Assembly: GCF_012935325.2 (NCBI RefSeq)
Contig: NZ_JABBYG020000003.1
Span: forward strand, 1 to 64,000
Length of the DNA: 64,000 bases
From: Paenibacillus sp. PL91
GTDB taxonomy: Bacteria; Bacillota; Bacilli; Paenibacillales; Paenibacillaceae
Reading direction: 5' to 3'
Made by a program: the position numbers and the translations under genes. Positions 52,055 to 60,445 of the stretch are shown here, piece by piece (positions within the stretch are counted from its first letter, which is position 1; each line of letters opens with the position of its first letter). A model generated the notes under the pieces. The model worked only from the letters and a program-made list of their open reading frames with translations, made no database searches and was not told the origin of the DNA.

Positions 52055-53794
52055 TTATGCCCCCTTATTCTCAAGATGAATGATAAGCTCCACTTTCAAA
52101 CCGCCGTATTGGCTTCGGGAAACGAATAAGCCGCTGCCCGCTCCATAAATTAGTTTTAGCCGATTGCTCACGTTAATTAATCCTGTTTTCTCAACCTGCT
52201 TAGTTTTGACTACCAGCTGCTCCTGCAATTGCTCTATTTTATCATCGGTTAATAACCCGCCGTTGTCTTCTACGGTGATGCGTATCGTATCATCCTCATG
52301 GCTAGCTCCAATATAGACAACCCCGTTCATCGTACCATCTTCAAAGGCATGATCAAAGACGTTCTCGACAATCGGTTGAATGATGAGTCTTGGAACGTAA
52401 ACGGTATGCAAATGATCTGAAATCTCGGTGTATTCATACGAGAACCGATTAGAAAAGCGTATACATTGGATTTCGCAATAATCGAGCGCATGCTGAAACT
52501 CCTTGTTTAGGAGCACTTCATCAGAACCGCTTCTTGTAATGTATTGATAATAGCTTCCAAGCTTTTGGGAGAGCTCCGCGGCACTATCGGAATCGCCTAC
52601 TTTGCACATCATATAAATATTAAAAAAGCTGTTGTATAAAAAATGAGGGTTGATTTGAGATTGCAGCTGCTTTAATTCCGAATGCTGCAGCGCTATTTTT
52701 TGTTCATAGTTTTCTTTTATTGAAACTTTCAACCGATGTGCCATCCGGTTGAAGCTTTGAAATAAATAATGAAATTCATCCTTTGTCTTGGATTCGATGA
52801 CTAGGTTTAGATTATCTGTTTCAATCATTCGAAATGCCTTGCCAAGATTGGACAATGGGCGATGTATCATGACATTAACCGAGAACGAATATAGCAAAAG
52901 AATGATAATGGTAATGCTGAACAGGAGGTAATACAGCGTATAAAATTGACTTAACGAACTTGTGATCTCATTTTGATTCACATACATAATTAATGACAAA
53001 TTTAAAGAGCTGACAAAATTGTGTATAACAAAATAATGGATGCCGTTCACTTTCTCCATTTTGGACATACTGTCAGCTTGATCATTAGGCTCTTTAACCA
53101 GTTGTTGCTGTACTGCAATGGCTTGACCCTCTTGCGTCGTGGAAAATACACTTCCCAAGCCGTCGCTGCCAAGCAATACCTCTGACTCCTGATATAAGGT
53201 CGTAATTTGATGCAGCTCTTCGAGCAGCTTCACTTTCGAAATTTCAATATACGACCATATGCCGTCATTATTCGCCGTCTCAATAAAGAATATCCGATCT
53301 CCGTCTCTATAAAAGGAAGGCTTGATTGCAACTCCTAATAGTGTAGAAATGAGTTTATATTCGTCATTTGGCGTATTGGTAACACCATTCGAAATAGAGA
53401 TGGTTTTTCCTTCTGATGCAATATAAACCCCTGCATTAAGCACGTATTCGCTAGAATTCATGAGAAAGCTTAATCGATCCCTCACTTGTTCAATCAGTTT
53501 AACCTCATCATATATCGCAAGGCTTCCTCCCCTAAAGCTAAGCTTTTGCAAATCTTCGCCGTTAATAAATCCCAATTGCTGAGTGCGAATAAAATACATT
53601 TCCTTATCCAGTTGCTTAGCGTAAAAGGAAGCTCCCGCTTCGGCTGAATCCAGCAGCGTATTTTTTGAAAAAGACATGCCCTTGTAATTGACCCAGATGT
53701 TCATCGCAATGAGAGGAACAAGAAACACGATAAATACGATGACAATTTTCTGATAGACGAACCATTTCGCTTTGCCGGCAGCCTGCAATTTCAT
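52055..53794 (-). CDS. Sensor histidine kinase (YesM-like)
   Basis: The 579-residue kinase has one helix at about 14-34, a large extracellular sensor (35-282), a second helix (about 286-308), a HAMP domain (to about 365), a His-kinase segment with the phospho-acceptor H384 in QINPHFLYNSFFN, and an ATPase domain (PIVENVFDHAF, TVEDNGG). This is the LytS/YesM class that works with YesN-type regulators to sense extracellular sugars. It has its own AAGGGG site. Its start overlaps the stop of a 42-codon frame in the leader. Confidence 0.93.
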   Translation of the reverse strand: MKLQAAGKAKWFVYQKIVIVFIVFLVPLIAMNIWVNYKGMSFSKNTLLDSAEAGASFYAKQLDKEMYFIRTQQLGFINGEDLQKLSFRGGSLAIYDEVKLIEQVRDRLSFLMNSSEYVLNAGVYIASEGKTISISNGVTNTPNDEYKLISTLLGVAIKPSFYRDGDRIFFIETANNDGIWSYIEISKVKLLEELHQITTLYQESEVLLGSDGLGSVFSTTQEGQAIAVQQQLVKEPNDQADSMSKMEKVNGIHYFVIHNFVSSLNLSLIMYVNQNEITSSLSQFYTLYYLLFSITIIILLLYSFSVNVMIHRPLSNLGKAFRMIETDNLNLVIESKTKDEFHYLFQSFNRMAHRLKVSIKENYEQKIALQHSELKQLQSQINPHFLYNSFFNIYMMCKVGDSDSAAELSQKLGSYYQYITRSGSDEVLLNKEFQHALDYCEIQCIRFSNRFSYEYTEISDHLHTVYVPRLIIQPIVENVFDHAFEDGTMNGVVYIGASHEDDTIRITVEDNGGLLTDDKIEQLQEQLVVKTKQVEKTGLINVSNRLKLIYGAGSGLFVSRSQYGGLKVELIIHLENKGA

Positions 53795-53919
53795 AGGATA
53801 TCCCCTTTTTCATCAGCATCTTCTCTAGTCGGTACTCGAAGCGTTGTTCTTGGAGTTGGAGTGCAGCCAGATATAGATATTTTCCCAGCGTAGCATCGCC
53901 CCTTTTGCTTAAACTTCAT
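53791..53919 (-). CDS. Possible 42-codon leader ORF before the kinase
   Basis: An ATG at 53919 follows a GGAGG site by 11 bases and encodes a basic peptide beginning MKFKQKGRCYAGKISISG and ending in DEKGDIL; its TGA overlaps the kinase ATG. The GGAGG lies inside the stem of the hairpin at 53925-53987. All three minus-strand frames are open for about 75 bases here, so the reading frame is uncertain. The sequence could instead belong to a plus-strand RNA. Confidence 0.35.
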   Translation of the reverse strand: MKFKQKGRCYAGKISISGCTPTPRTTLRVPTREDADEKGDIL

Positions 53920-53924
53920 ACTAA

Positions 53925-53987
53925 GAGCGCCTCCTTGATGGTATTGGGTTATAAACCCGTCTACAAACCCATCATACCGAGGCGCTC
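53925..53987. promoter_or_regulatory. Long hairpin in the kinase leader
   Basis: GAGCGCCTC (53925-53933) and GAGGCGCTC (53979-53987) form the base, with GGTAT/ATACC and TGGGTT/AACCCA helices above it. On the minus strand it would hide the GGAGG site of the leader ORF. On the plus strand it is followed by CCTTTTTTG and looks like a terminator. Confidence 0.6.
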
Positions 53988-54135
53988 CTTTTTTGACAAA
54001 GGCCAAATGTTAGGCCCTATGGAACGTTTAGCTTAACATCAAGAAGTCACTCATTCGTAAAATCTCATAACTTAATTGGTCTATATCCGCAGCAGCCGGC
54101 CATCATGGACATGGTAGTCATAAACCCAGTAAAAC

Positions 54136-54185
54136 AAAAACCCCATCGTTCGGCAAGCTAGCCTTGCGGACGATGAGGTTTTTCT
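54136..54185. terminator. Bidirectional terminator after the MFS gene
   Basis: AAAAACCCCATCGT and ACGATGAGGTTTTT pair, with an inner GCAAG/CTTGC stem. It lies directly behind the MFS stop. Confidence 0.75.
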
Positions 54186-54197
54186 TCAAAACCTCAA

Positions 54198-55433
54198 TCA
54201 GACAACCTTCGTCTCTTCACGCCCGGCGCTCCTCTTATACAGCACCAGCAGCGCCATACTTGCCGCGAACGATAGAACAATCAATAGGAACGGCAGGGAA
54301 GGATCGAGGCGGTAAGCCCATCCCCCAATAATGCCGGACGGTGATACGACAAGCAGAATCAGTACGGACAGCATAGCAAATACGCTTGCGCGGTTTTCGT
54401 CGTCAATGGCGTTGGCGACCGCCGCTTCCAAATACGGATACGTCATCATCGTACCCGCCGCGGCGAGAACGGTGCTGACGATCAGCCAAAACATCATGCC
54501 GGGGAGCGGGAGGATCAGCAGCAGATTGGACACCAGCGAGATGAAAAAACCCCACAGCATGACCGCGTGAAGTCTGTTATCGCCCAGCCGGGGCAGCAGC
54601 AGCCACATCGAGAGGAGCATAACAATCGAAGTTACGGCCGGGAATATAGACACAAGACCGCTGTCCAGCTTAAGATCATCCACGAGAAAGAGTGATAAGT
54701 AGGTCCCTTTCATCGTAAGCTGGAACTGGAATAGAATGTAGACGCTGAAAATCATCAGCAGTGACTTATTCTCCGCCATTCCGCGGATAACCCCTTTGTA
54801 CTCACGCAGACCGGCCATAAAACCTACGCTGCGGGTTACCGCCATTTTGCGTAGTCCGATCTCCGTCTCACGGGTGGCAAAATGCCGTCCGACGAATTGA
54901 ATCGTCATGCATACGCAGGCGAGCACATACATGATCCGCATGCCGGGAATCAGGCCGTAATGCGCGACGAGCAGTCCGCCGAGAGGAGCGAACAAGCCGC
55001 CAAGCATGGCGACGAACTGAAGAACGGAGAAGACGAAGGTCCGGTCCTCCGGTTTGGTATCCTCCACAAGTAAGCAGTAGAACGCGGTATGCGGAACCCT
55101 CTGAAAACCGTTCACGACGGCCGCGACGATAAAGAACCAAATATTTTGCGATACTGCCCAGAGCAGGGTGCCGACCGTCCAACTGAGCACGTCAAAATAA
55201 AGCAGCGCCCATTTCCTGCCGAGCCTGTCGGTCAGATAGCCGCTTATGAAGGATGAGAATACCTGCACAAGCAGGGTCAGCGTGGTGACCCAGCCGATTT
55301 TCGTCTCGCTCATCCCCATTTCAAACATATAAATCGTGGCATACGTGCTGAACATGCTGTACGGGATTAGAAACAGCGGCTCGTACAGAAGGCAGCCGCG
55401 CGCATTTTGGGGAAGTCTGGATAAACCAAACAT
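54198..55433 (-). CDS. MFS transporter
   Basis: The 411-residue protein has twelve transmembrane helices in two halves. The loop GYLTDRLGRKWALLYFDVLS is the MFS signature between helices 2 and 3. The start MFGLSRLPQNARG at 55433 follows GGAGG. It resembles drug-efflux-type MFS proteins of Firmicutes, but no substrate marker is visible. It is monocistronic and ends in a strong terminator. Confidence 0.9.
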   Translation of the reverse strand: MFGLSRLPQNARGCLLYEPLFLIPYSMFSTYATIYMFEMGMSETKIGWVTTLTLLVQVFSSFISGYLTDRLGRKWALLYFDVLSWTVGTLLWAVSQNIWFFIVAAVVNGFQRVPHTAFYCLLVEDTKPEDRTFVFSVLQFVAMLGGLFAPLGGLLVAHYGLIPGMRIMYVLACVCMTIQFVGRHFATRETEIGLRKMAVTRSVGFMAGLREYKGVIRGMAENKSLLMIFSVYILFQFQLTMKGTYLSLFLVDDLKLDSGLVSIFPAVTSIVMLLSMWLLLPRLGDNRLHAVMLWGFFISLVSNLLLILPLPGMMFWLIVSTVLAAAGTMMTYPYLEAAVANAIDDENRASVFAMLSVLILLVVSPSGIIGGWAYRLDPSLPFLLIVLSFAASMALLVLYKRSAGREETKVV

Positions 55434-55522
55434 CTTTTTCCTCCAATCACTCAATCAACTAGCCTTTAACCTTACTAATTAGTTCGGCCAGAATGACAAT
55501 TATCCTTTTTTCAAACTCCCCC

Positions 55523-56299
55523 TCAATATATATGTGACATATATTCAAATGCTGTTGTTCCATATACGCTTTTAAAATGTTTATTTAGATGGGTCAAATC
55601 AACGAAACCACATTCAGCTACTGCTGAATATATATCTCCATTCTTTTCAATTAATTGCTTTGCTCGCTCTATCTTGCAGTTAAGAAAGTATTGGTAGGGC
55701 GAAACTCCAGTATGAGCATTGAACAATCGGATAAACTGGAATTTCGATAAATGAAGCTCTTTACTGATCTCCTCAAGCTTAAGTACTTTCTCTAAATTGG
55801 AATGAAGCATATCCTTTGCTTTTCTAATTAGAGCATTACCTTTCTTATCATCAGTGGAAAGATTAGTATGAATAAGGCTATCCGTGAGGGATAATAGCAA
55901 TTCGCTGCACAAAGCCTCATCTTTATCGCTTAATATGGCATGAGAAAGACTTAAGATTTTTTGTTCAAGCCCATAATCATACACAATAGGGGTTGAAAAA
56001 CGCACAATATCCTTTTTCTCAATAACCTCTAAAAGCAGTTGTGGCTCAATATATAGCATAATATAGTCAAGGCCTGTTTTATCATGCGCCATTCCGTCAT
56101 GTGCCTGTTCTGGATTAAAAAGCATAACACCGTTTGGATAGGATAATTGTAAAGTGCCATCCATGTTATATTGTTGAATACCACGCAATGTTACACCTAT
56201 TGCATACTCCTTGTGAGAGTGCTTTTTATACATAAAATCAGTCATACTTGCTGACAACGCAGTAATACCTGCCGATTTTTTATAAATAAATTTGTTCAT
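55523..56299 (-). CDS. AraC family regulator with cupin domain
   Basis: The 258-residue regulator has an N-terminal cupin (HSHKEYAIGVTLRGIQQYNM, PNGVMLFNPEQAHDG) and a C-terminal AraC HTH pair (LEEISKELHLSKFQFIRLFN and SAVAECGFVDLTHLNKHFKS). The start at 56299 follows AAGAGGTGA. It lies 25 bases behind the LysE-type exporter gene on the same strand, so regulator and exporter form an operon in which the exporter's substrate is probably the cupin ligand. Confidence 0.92.
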   Translation of the reverse strand: MNKFIYKKSAGITALSASMTDFMYKKHSHKEYAIGVTLRGIQQYNMDGTLQLSYPNGVMLFNPEQAHDGMAHDKTGLDYIMLYIEPQLLLEVIEKKDIVRFSTPIVYDYGLEQKILSLSHAILSDKDEALCSELLLSLTDSLIHTNLSTDDKKGNALIRKAKDMLHSNLEKVLKLEEISKELHLSKFQFIRLFNAHTGVSPYQYFLNCKIERAKQLIEKNGDIYSAVAECGFVDLTHLNKHFKSVYGTTAFEYMSHIY

Positions 56300-56324
56300 T
56301 CCATTCACCTCTTAATAAGCTTAC

Positions 56325-56900
56325 CTACATCCATATCATGATTGCGGCGTAAGCTAAAGATAACGCCATCATTACATTAACAGTCTTCTTATGTTTCTGT
56401 AAAAACTCCTTGAAGATGGTACCGAAAAGAATCCACGTAATAAATGCTGAAAATCCAATAAGCGTTATAGCTATAATACTTATCATCACCGCAGGCACTG
56501 CGATATAGTGGGGCATAATAAAACTAGGAATTACAGTCAATGTGAACAGCACAACCTTTGGATTTAAAAACTGCATAAGGAAGCCAGACATAAAGGTAGC
56601 CGTTTGGTTTACACGTGGATTTGATGTATCCATTCTGTAAATTTGGTAAGCGAGACAGAACATATAACAGCTTCCGATTATCTGCATAACCATTATTATT
56701 TTTGGTATTATCGTTATGAGCATGGTATTCAACACAGCAGAAATAACAAGTAATAAACCAAAACCAATAGTTGCTCCATACGAATATTTCATTGCTTTTT
56801 TTGCCCCAAAATGATGTACGGTGGATAATATGACGATATTAGTAGGCCCTGGCGTAAAAGTAGCAATCATACAATAAATAAAAAAAGATGTAATTTCCAT
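56325..56900 (-). CDS. LysE/RhtB family exporter
   Basis: The 191-residue membrane protein has about six helices. FTPGPTNIVILSTVHHFGAK near the N-terminus and FLMQFLNPKVVLFTLTVIPS are the family signatures. Such proteins export amino acids or homoserine lactone-like compounds. The start MEITSF at 56900 follows AAAGGAG. It is the first gene of the LysE-AraC operon. Confidence 0.92.
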   Translation of the reverse strand: MEITSFFIYCMIATFTPGPTNIVILSTVHHFGAKKAMKYSYGATIGFGLLLVISAVLNTMLITIIPKIIMVMQIIGSCYMFCLAYQIYRMDTSNPRVNQTATFMSGFLMQFLNPKVVLFTLTVIPSFIMPHYIAVPAVMISIIAITLIGFSAFITWILFGTIFKEFLQKHKKTVNVMMALSLAYAAIMIWM

Positions 56901-57035
56901 GAGAAAACTCCTTTCAAGCTTTCTCATATCCTACATCTAAAAATGATATGCCTATAGTATATTATTGCAGATATAAAGCTTCTTCCGCCATGGATCTGAG
57001 TGGAAAAAATATGGATAGCCAGTGAAATGATTTAA

Positions 57036-57118
57036 TTTTGCTCCCTTAGCAACACAAAGAAAAAGAGCAGCTGCCGCAGCAAACTGCTCCCTGTTTGTAC
57101 AACTAGCGTTACTCGTCG
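57036..57118 (+). repeat. Dispersed box-hairpin-box element
   Basis: Head box TTTTGCTCCCTTAGCAACAC, hairpin GAGCAG...CTGCTC (57065-57089) and a divergent tail box ACAACTAGCGTTACTCGTCG. On the minus strand CTGCTCTTTTTC makes it a terminator for the upstream GNAT gene. Confidence 0.6.
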
Positions 57119-57136
57119 TCGTATAGTAAGAACACG

Positions 57137-57907
57137 CTAAACGACTTTGACATTCAATAGTCTGGTTTTCGTGACCATACCCGCACTCTCCAGCGTTCTC
57201 TTAGAGGCTTCGTTATAGTACCAACATCCACTTACAGGCTTAATCCCCTGCCTATCACACCATTTCCTTAATTGTAAAACGATGACTCTCCCAATTCCTT
57301 GTTTTCTATATGCCTCATTAGTTAGCATCCCTATGCTTGCTAATCCTTTGAACATTTTAGACTTCTCAACCACTCCGATTCCAAGTAACACAGCTCCCCT
57401 ATAGTATGTGAAGAGTTCTCCACTTGCAATCCGCCGTTCGTATTGGTCAAGAAAATCTCCACAGATTTGTTGTATTTGTTGTAGGTCTTCTAAATTAGCA
57501 AGGCGAAATGATTCATCACTTGAAGGATTACTCTCTATTATGTCTGCTTGATTGTCTTGGAAAAAGTAAGCTTGTTTGTTGATCGTGAAGTCCTTATCTA
57601 TCGCTAGGCTAACAAATAGTTCATCGCAGGTCGGAACGAAAAGCGAGTTCACTGTATGACGTTCAAGCACTTGGCTAAACATCTTCTGCGCGTACATTTG
57701 GTAGGGACGACTGATGTAGAATTGGGTAAGAAGTTCGTTATTGTGAATAGCATAGTACCCCACTACGTTAGATCCCTCTTGGATCATGTAAAAGGTCGAT
57801 GCTAGAATATGCTCCTCCAAGAAGGAATCAAAAGGTGAAGCTAGCTCGTGGATGTATTCGTCAATAAGATATTGAATTTCATTGATAAGACATTTTTTTG
57901 TAATCAT
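57137..57907 (-). CDS. GNAT family N-acetyltransferase
   Basis: The 256-residue protein is longer than a single GNAT. The C-terminal half has the acetyl-CoA motif GMLTNEAYRKQGIGRVIVLQ and the WYYNEASKRTLESAGM strand-turn. The N-terminal half (ASTFYMIQEGSNVVGYYAIH) looks like a degenerate second GNAT fold. The start MITKKC at 57907 follows AAAGGATGG. The substrate is unknown. A dispersed element behind it could serve as terminator. Confidence 0.85.
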   Translation of the reverse strand: MITKKCLINEIQYLIDEYIHELASPFDSFLEEHILASTFYMIQEGSNVVGYYAIHNNELLTQFYISRPYQMYAQKMFSQVLERHTVNSLFVPTCDELFVSLAIDKDFTINKQAYFFQDNQADIIESNPSSDESFRLANLEDLQQIQQICGDFLDQYERRIASGELFTYYRGAVLLGIGVVEKSKMFKGLASIGMLTNEAYRKQGIGRVIVLQLRKWCDRQGIKPVSGCWYYNEASKRTLESAGMVTKTRLLNVKVV

Positions 57908-57966
57908 CCCAAACCATCCTTTCATGTCGGACTACTATTAATTCATAATAACCAAAACGCAGCCCT

Positions 57967-57992
57967 GTTTCGCCCCGCTCCCAAATGGGTAA
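57967..57992 (+). promoter_or_regulatory. Sigma-B-like promoter of csbD
   Basis: GTTTCG and GGGTAA lie 14 bases apart, near the general stress consensus GTTTAA and GGGTAT, about 35 bases upstream of the CsbD start. CsbD is a classic member of the sigma-B regulon in bacilli. Confidence 0.55.
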
Positions 57993-58027
57993 TAACCTAA
58001 TATCCTATTGAAAAGGAGATGTTGAGC

Positions 58028-58204
58028 ATGAACGACCACAATGGACTTAGCGACAAAATCAAAAGCGGCGTATCCAAGGCCAAGGGTGAAATTAAGGACC
58101 AGATAGGGAACGCCACAGGCAACTCCCGTCTTCAAGCAGAAGGTAAAAAAGATAAATTAAAAGGCGAGGTCCAAGAAAAAATCGGCGAACTGAAAAGCCG
58201 GTGA
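58028..58204 (+). CDS. csbD: CsbD family stress protein
   Basis: The 58-residue hydrophilic protein reads DKIKSGVSKAKGEIKDQIGN and then KKDKLKGEVQEKIGELK, two imperfect repeats typical of CsbD. The start ATG follows AAGGAGATG. The function of CsbD is not known at molecular level; it is strongly induced by general stress in bacilli. A strong terminator follows directly. Confidence 0.92.
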   Translation: MNDHNGLSDKIKSGVSKAKGEIKDQIGNATGNSRLQAEGKKDKLKGEVQEKIGELKSR

Positions 58205-58216
58205 CGGCAAGCAGCC

Positions 58217-58250
58217 ACACCCGCAAGGCCTTCCGCCTTGCGGGTGTTTT
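58217..58250 (+). terminator. Terminator of csbD
   Basis: ACACCCGCAAGG and CCTTGCGGGTGT form a perfect 12-base stem followed by TTTT. Confidence 0.9.
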
Positions 58251-58289
58251 AATGTTGTAAATTGCGAAATAAACAAAGGCTTAAGCGGT

Positions 58290-58356
58290 ACGCTGCCCTT
58301 AATCGAGAAAAAAGCAGCCCGTTCTAATAGCTAGCCCCCCGTTAGTTAGGCGATGT
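58290..58356 (+). repeat. Degenerate dispersed element
   Basis: Head box ACGCTGCCCTTAATCGAG is followed by AAAAAAGCAGCCCG and the tail box AGCTAGCCCCCCGTTAGTTA. The hairpin is mostly lost. It lies at the 3' side of the GNAT gene. Confidence 0.5.
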
Positions 58357-58383
58357 CTCTGTGATTGAAACTAATGCTTTTCG

Positions 58384-58956
58384 CTATTTAGTGTTTGAAA
58401 CAAACGCAACAAATTCGTCTTTCGTTAGACCAAACAGGATGGAATCATAATATCGTCCATTCGTAAAAAAGACTTGGCGACGAACTCCTTCTTGAACACA
58501 TCCGACTTTTCTCAGCATTGCAGCCGAGGCTTCGTTTCCTTCAAGAACGTAATTGTTGAACTTATTTAGTCTTCGCTCGAAGAAAGCATATTTTAAAAGT
58601 ATAGTTACGGCCCTTGTACCGTAACCCTTCCCTCGGTGGTCTCTATCTATTTGAATACCGATGCTAAACGTGCCGTTTCTTTCGTCGATACTGTTTAGAT
58701 TAATCCCACCAACATTGTCACCGTCCAAGTTTTCAATAATAAACATGAGACGATTCGATGAGAAGTCAGTAAATTTTTCTGCAAAAGATTTTGCCTCTGT
58801 AACTGTAGGCGGCAATTCAACTGCACACTCTAAAAGGCGCCGTGCAGGGGTATCAAAACGGTTGATATAGTGATCTTCCCAATCCTCTGGTCGTATTGCA
58901 CGCAATCTTAACGCTTCATCCTGCCAAAAATAATTGCTGTAATCGATATCTCGCAT
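58384..58956 (-). CDS. GNAT family N-acetyltransferase (RimJ/RimL-like)
   Basis: The 190-residue protein has LRLRAIRPEDWEDHYINRFD at the N-terminus, VGGINLNSIDERNGTFSIGI in the centre, the acetyl-CoA motif DRDHRGKGYGTRAVTILLKY and the ASAAMLRKVGCVQEGVRRQV segment. This is the Acetyltransf_3 pattern of RimJ/RimL-like enzymes, which acetylate protein N-termini or small molecules including antibiotics. The start ATG follows GGAGG. It is divergent from the sugar ABC operon. Confidence 0.9.
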   Translation of the reverse strand: MRDIDYSNYFWQDEALRLRAIRPEDWEDHYINRFDTPARRLLECAVELPPTVTEAKSFAEKFTDFSSNRLMFIIENLDGDNVGGINLNSIDERNGTFSIGIQIDRDHRGKGYGTRAVTILLKYAFFERRLNKFNNYVLEGNEASAAMLRKVGCVQEGVRRQVFFTNGRYYDSILFGLTKDEFVAFVSNTK

Positions 58957-59014
58957 GGTGTGCCTCCAATCCGTTTCATGTTACTAATAATAACATACCC
59001 GATAGAGTCTAGTA

Positions 59015-59032
59015 TTTCCATGGAAACGTTTC
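59015..59032. promoter_or_regulatory. Overlapping palindromes, LacI-type operator
   Basis: TTTCCATGGAAA (59015-59026) and GAAACGTTTC (59023-59032) are perfect palindromes sharing GAAA. The second, with its central CG, is the core of LacI/GalR-type operators. It lies about 110 bases upstream of the sugar-binding protein gene. The match to the CcpA cre consensus is weaker. Confidence 0.5.
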
Positions 59033-59143
59033 AACGTGGCAATACTAGCTTTTTTCTATATTTTACAAGATTCAAGGATAAACGAGAGGTTTATTATAAA
59101 GACATATGTAATTTGAGTTTAACTAGGTTGGGAGGCGGATCAA

Positions 59144-60397
59144 ATGACTAAAAAACGAGCCGTATTATTGCTGATGATACTAATAATGGGGCTGTGTGGC
59201 TGTACCAGCGAATCGTCTACCGACGAAAGGAAAGTGCTTACGCTTTGGTACTGGAACCGCGGTTTGGATGACGAGCTTATAGCGTCCGTTGAGAAACAAT
59301 TTCCTAATGTGCGAATCAACGCCCAGAAAATTGGAGGCGATTTCAAATCGAAGCTGAAAACGACGTTGGCCGCAGGATCAGGCGGACCCGACATCGTAGC
59401 CTTTAACGACTGGGTAACCGAGATGTTTCCCAATTCGGATCGCTTCTACGATTTATATGAGCTAGGCGCCAAAGATATTGAGAAAGATTTTCTGGAGTGG
59501 AAATGGCAGCTCGGGGTAACACCGGATGGTAAAATGATTGCGCTTCCGATCGACACTGGACCTACAGGCTTATATTACCGGGCTGATCTGTTCGAGAAAG
59601 CAGGAATTCCTAGCGATCCAGATGAGGTAACTCGTACGGTACGTACGTGGGAGGATTATTTTGCGCTGGGCGAGAAACTACAGGCTGCTCTAGGGGAAGA
59701 CGTTAAGCTGACCGACAACATCGGCAGCATATATACGCAGGTTAACGCACAGAGCGATACGATTTATTTCTCCAAAGACGATACCTTTATCGGAGAAGAT
59801 CCATCTTCATCGATGAAGAATGCCTGGGACCTGGCGGCTAAGGCGTCCCAATTGGGACTGCTCGCAGACGCCAACGGCGGTTCGTCCGAGTGGAACGCAG
59901 CGATGAGTAACGGTAAAATCGCTTCTTTTGTCGGGGCGGTCTGGAATAAAGAAGTGCTTCAACAAGCTGCGCCTGATACAGCCGGAAAATGGCGGGTAGC
60001 CCGTGCGCCTGGAGGCGACGGCAATAATGGCGGATCCTTTCTAGCCATCATGAAGACAAGCAAGCATCCCAAGGAAGCGTTTGAGGTTATGAAATGGATA
60101 CAGAGTGCTGAGAATCAGGTCCAGACATTCCGCAATATCAACTTGTTCCCATCAACTATTGAATCTCTTGAGGACAGTGCGTTTCTGAAGAAAGAAGAAT
60201 TTTTCGGCGGTCAGGCAACCGGTGAAATCTTTACCGAATCTGCCAGGAATGTAAAGCCTGCTTACTTCGGGCCAAAATACGCAAATATCAACGGTATTGT
60301 AAACCGGCAGCTTCAGTCCGTAGCTCTTCAGGGAAAAGATCCCGATGAAGCATGGGAAGATGCTCTTGCGCGTGTCAAGAAAGAACTTCTGCGCTAA
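59144..60397 (+). CDS. Sugar ABC transporter substrate-binding lipoprotein
   Basis: The 417-residue protein has lipobox MGLCGC (Cys about 20) and a family-1 solute-binding body: LTLWYWNRGLDDELIASVEK, the GGPDIVAFNDW hinge motif, LPIDTGPTGLYYRADLFEKA and IASFVGAVWNKEV. These resemble the MalE/UgpB-like binding proteins for oligosaccharides or glycosides. It is the first gene of a plus-strand importer operon with a LacI-type palindrome upstream. The substrate is not predictable. Confidence 0.92.
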   Translation: MTKKRAVLLLMILIMGLCGCTSESSTDERKVLTLWYWNRGLDDELIASVEKQFPNVRINAQKIGGDFKSKLKTTLAAGSGGPDIVAFNDWVTEMFPNSDRFYDLYELGAKDIEKDFLEWKWQLGVTPDGKMIALPIDTGPTGLYYRADLFEKAGIPSDPDEVTRTVRTWEDYFALGEKLQAALGEDVKLTDNIGSIYTQVNAQSDTIYFSKDDTFIGEDPSSSMKNAWDLAAKASQLGLLADANGGSSEWNAAMSNGKIASFVGAVWNKEVLQQAAPDTAGKWRVARAPGGDGNNGGSFLAIMKTSKHPKEAFEVMKWIQSAENQVQTFRNINLFPSTIESLEDSAFLKKEEFFGGQATGEIFTESARNVKPAYFGPKYANINGIVNRQLQSVALQGKDPDEAWEDALARVKKELLR

Positions 60398-60445
60398 TTA
60401 AATGTTGTTTGTCTGGATAGTTAACTAACGAGGAGGTTGAAGCAA

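Noticed and set aside
54868..55182. Minus-strand frame inside the MFS gene
   Set aside because: It overlaps the MFS coding sequence in another frame and shows arginine-rich, domain-free translation.
44002..55483. Shared motif ACTAATTAGT upstream of the GH35 gene (44002-44011) and of the MFS gene (55474-55483)
   Set aside because: A ten-base AT-rich palindrome can occur twice by chance in 64 kb; the first copy lies inside an operon, so a common operator is not supported.
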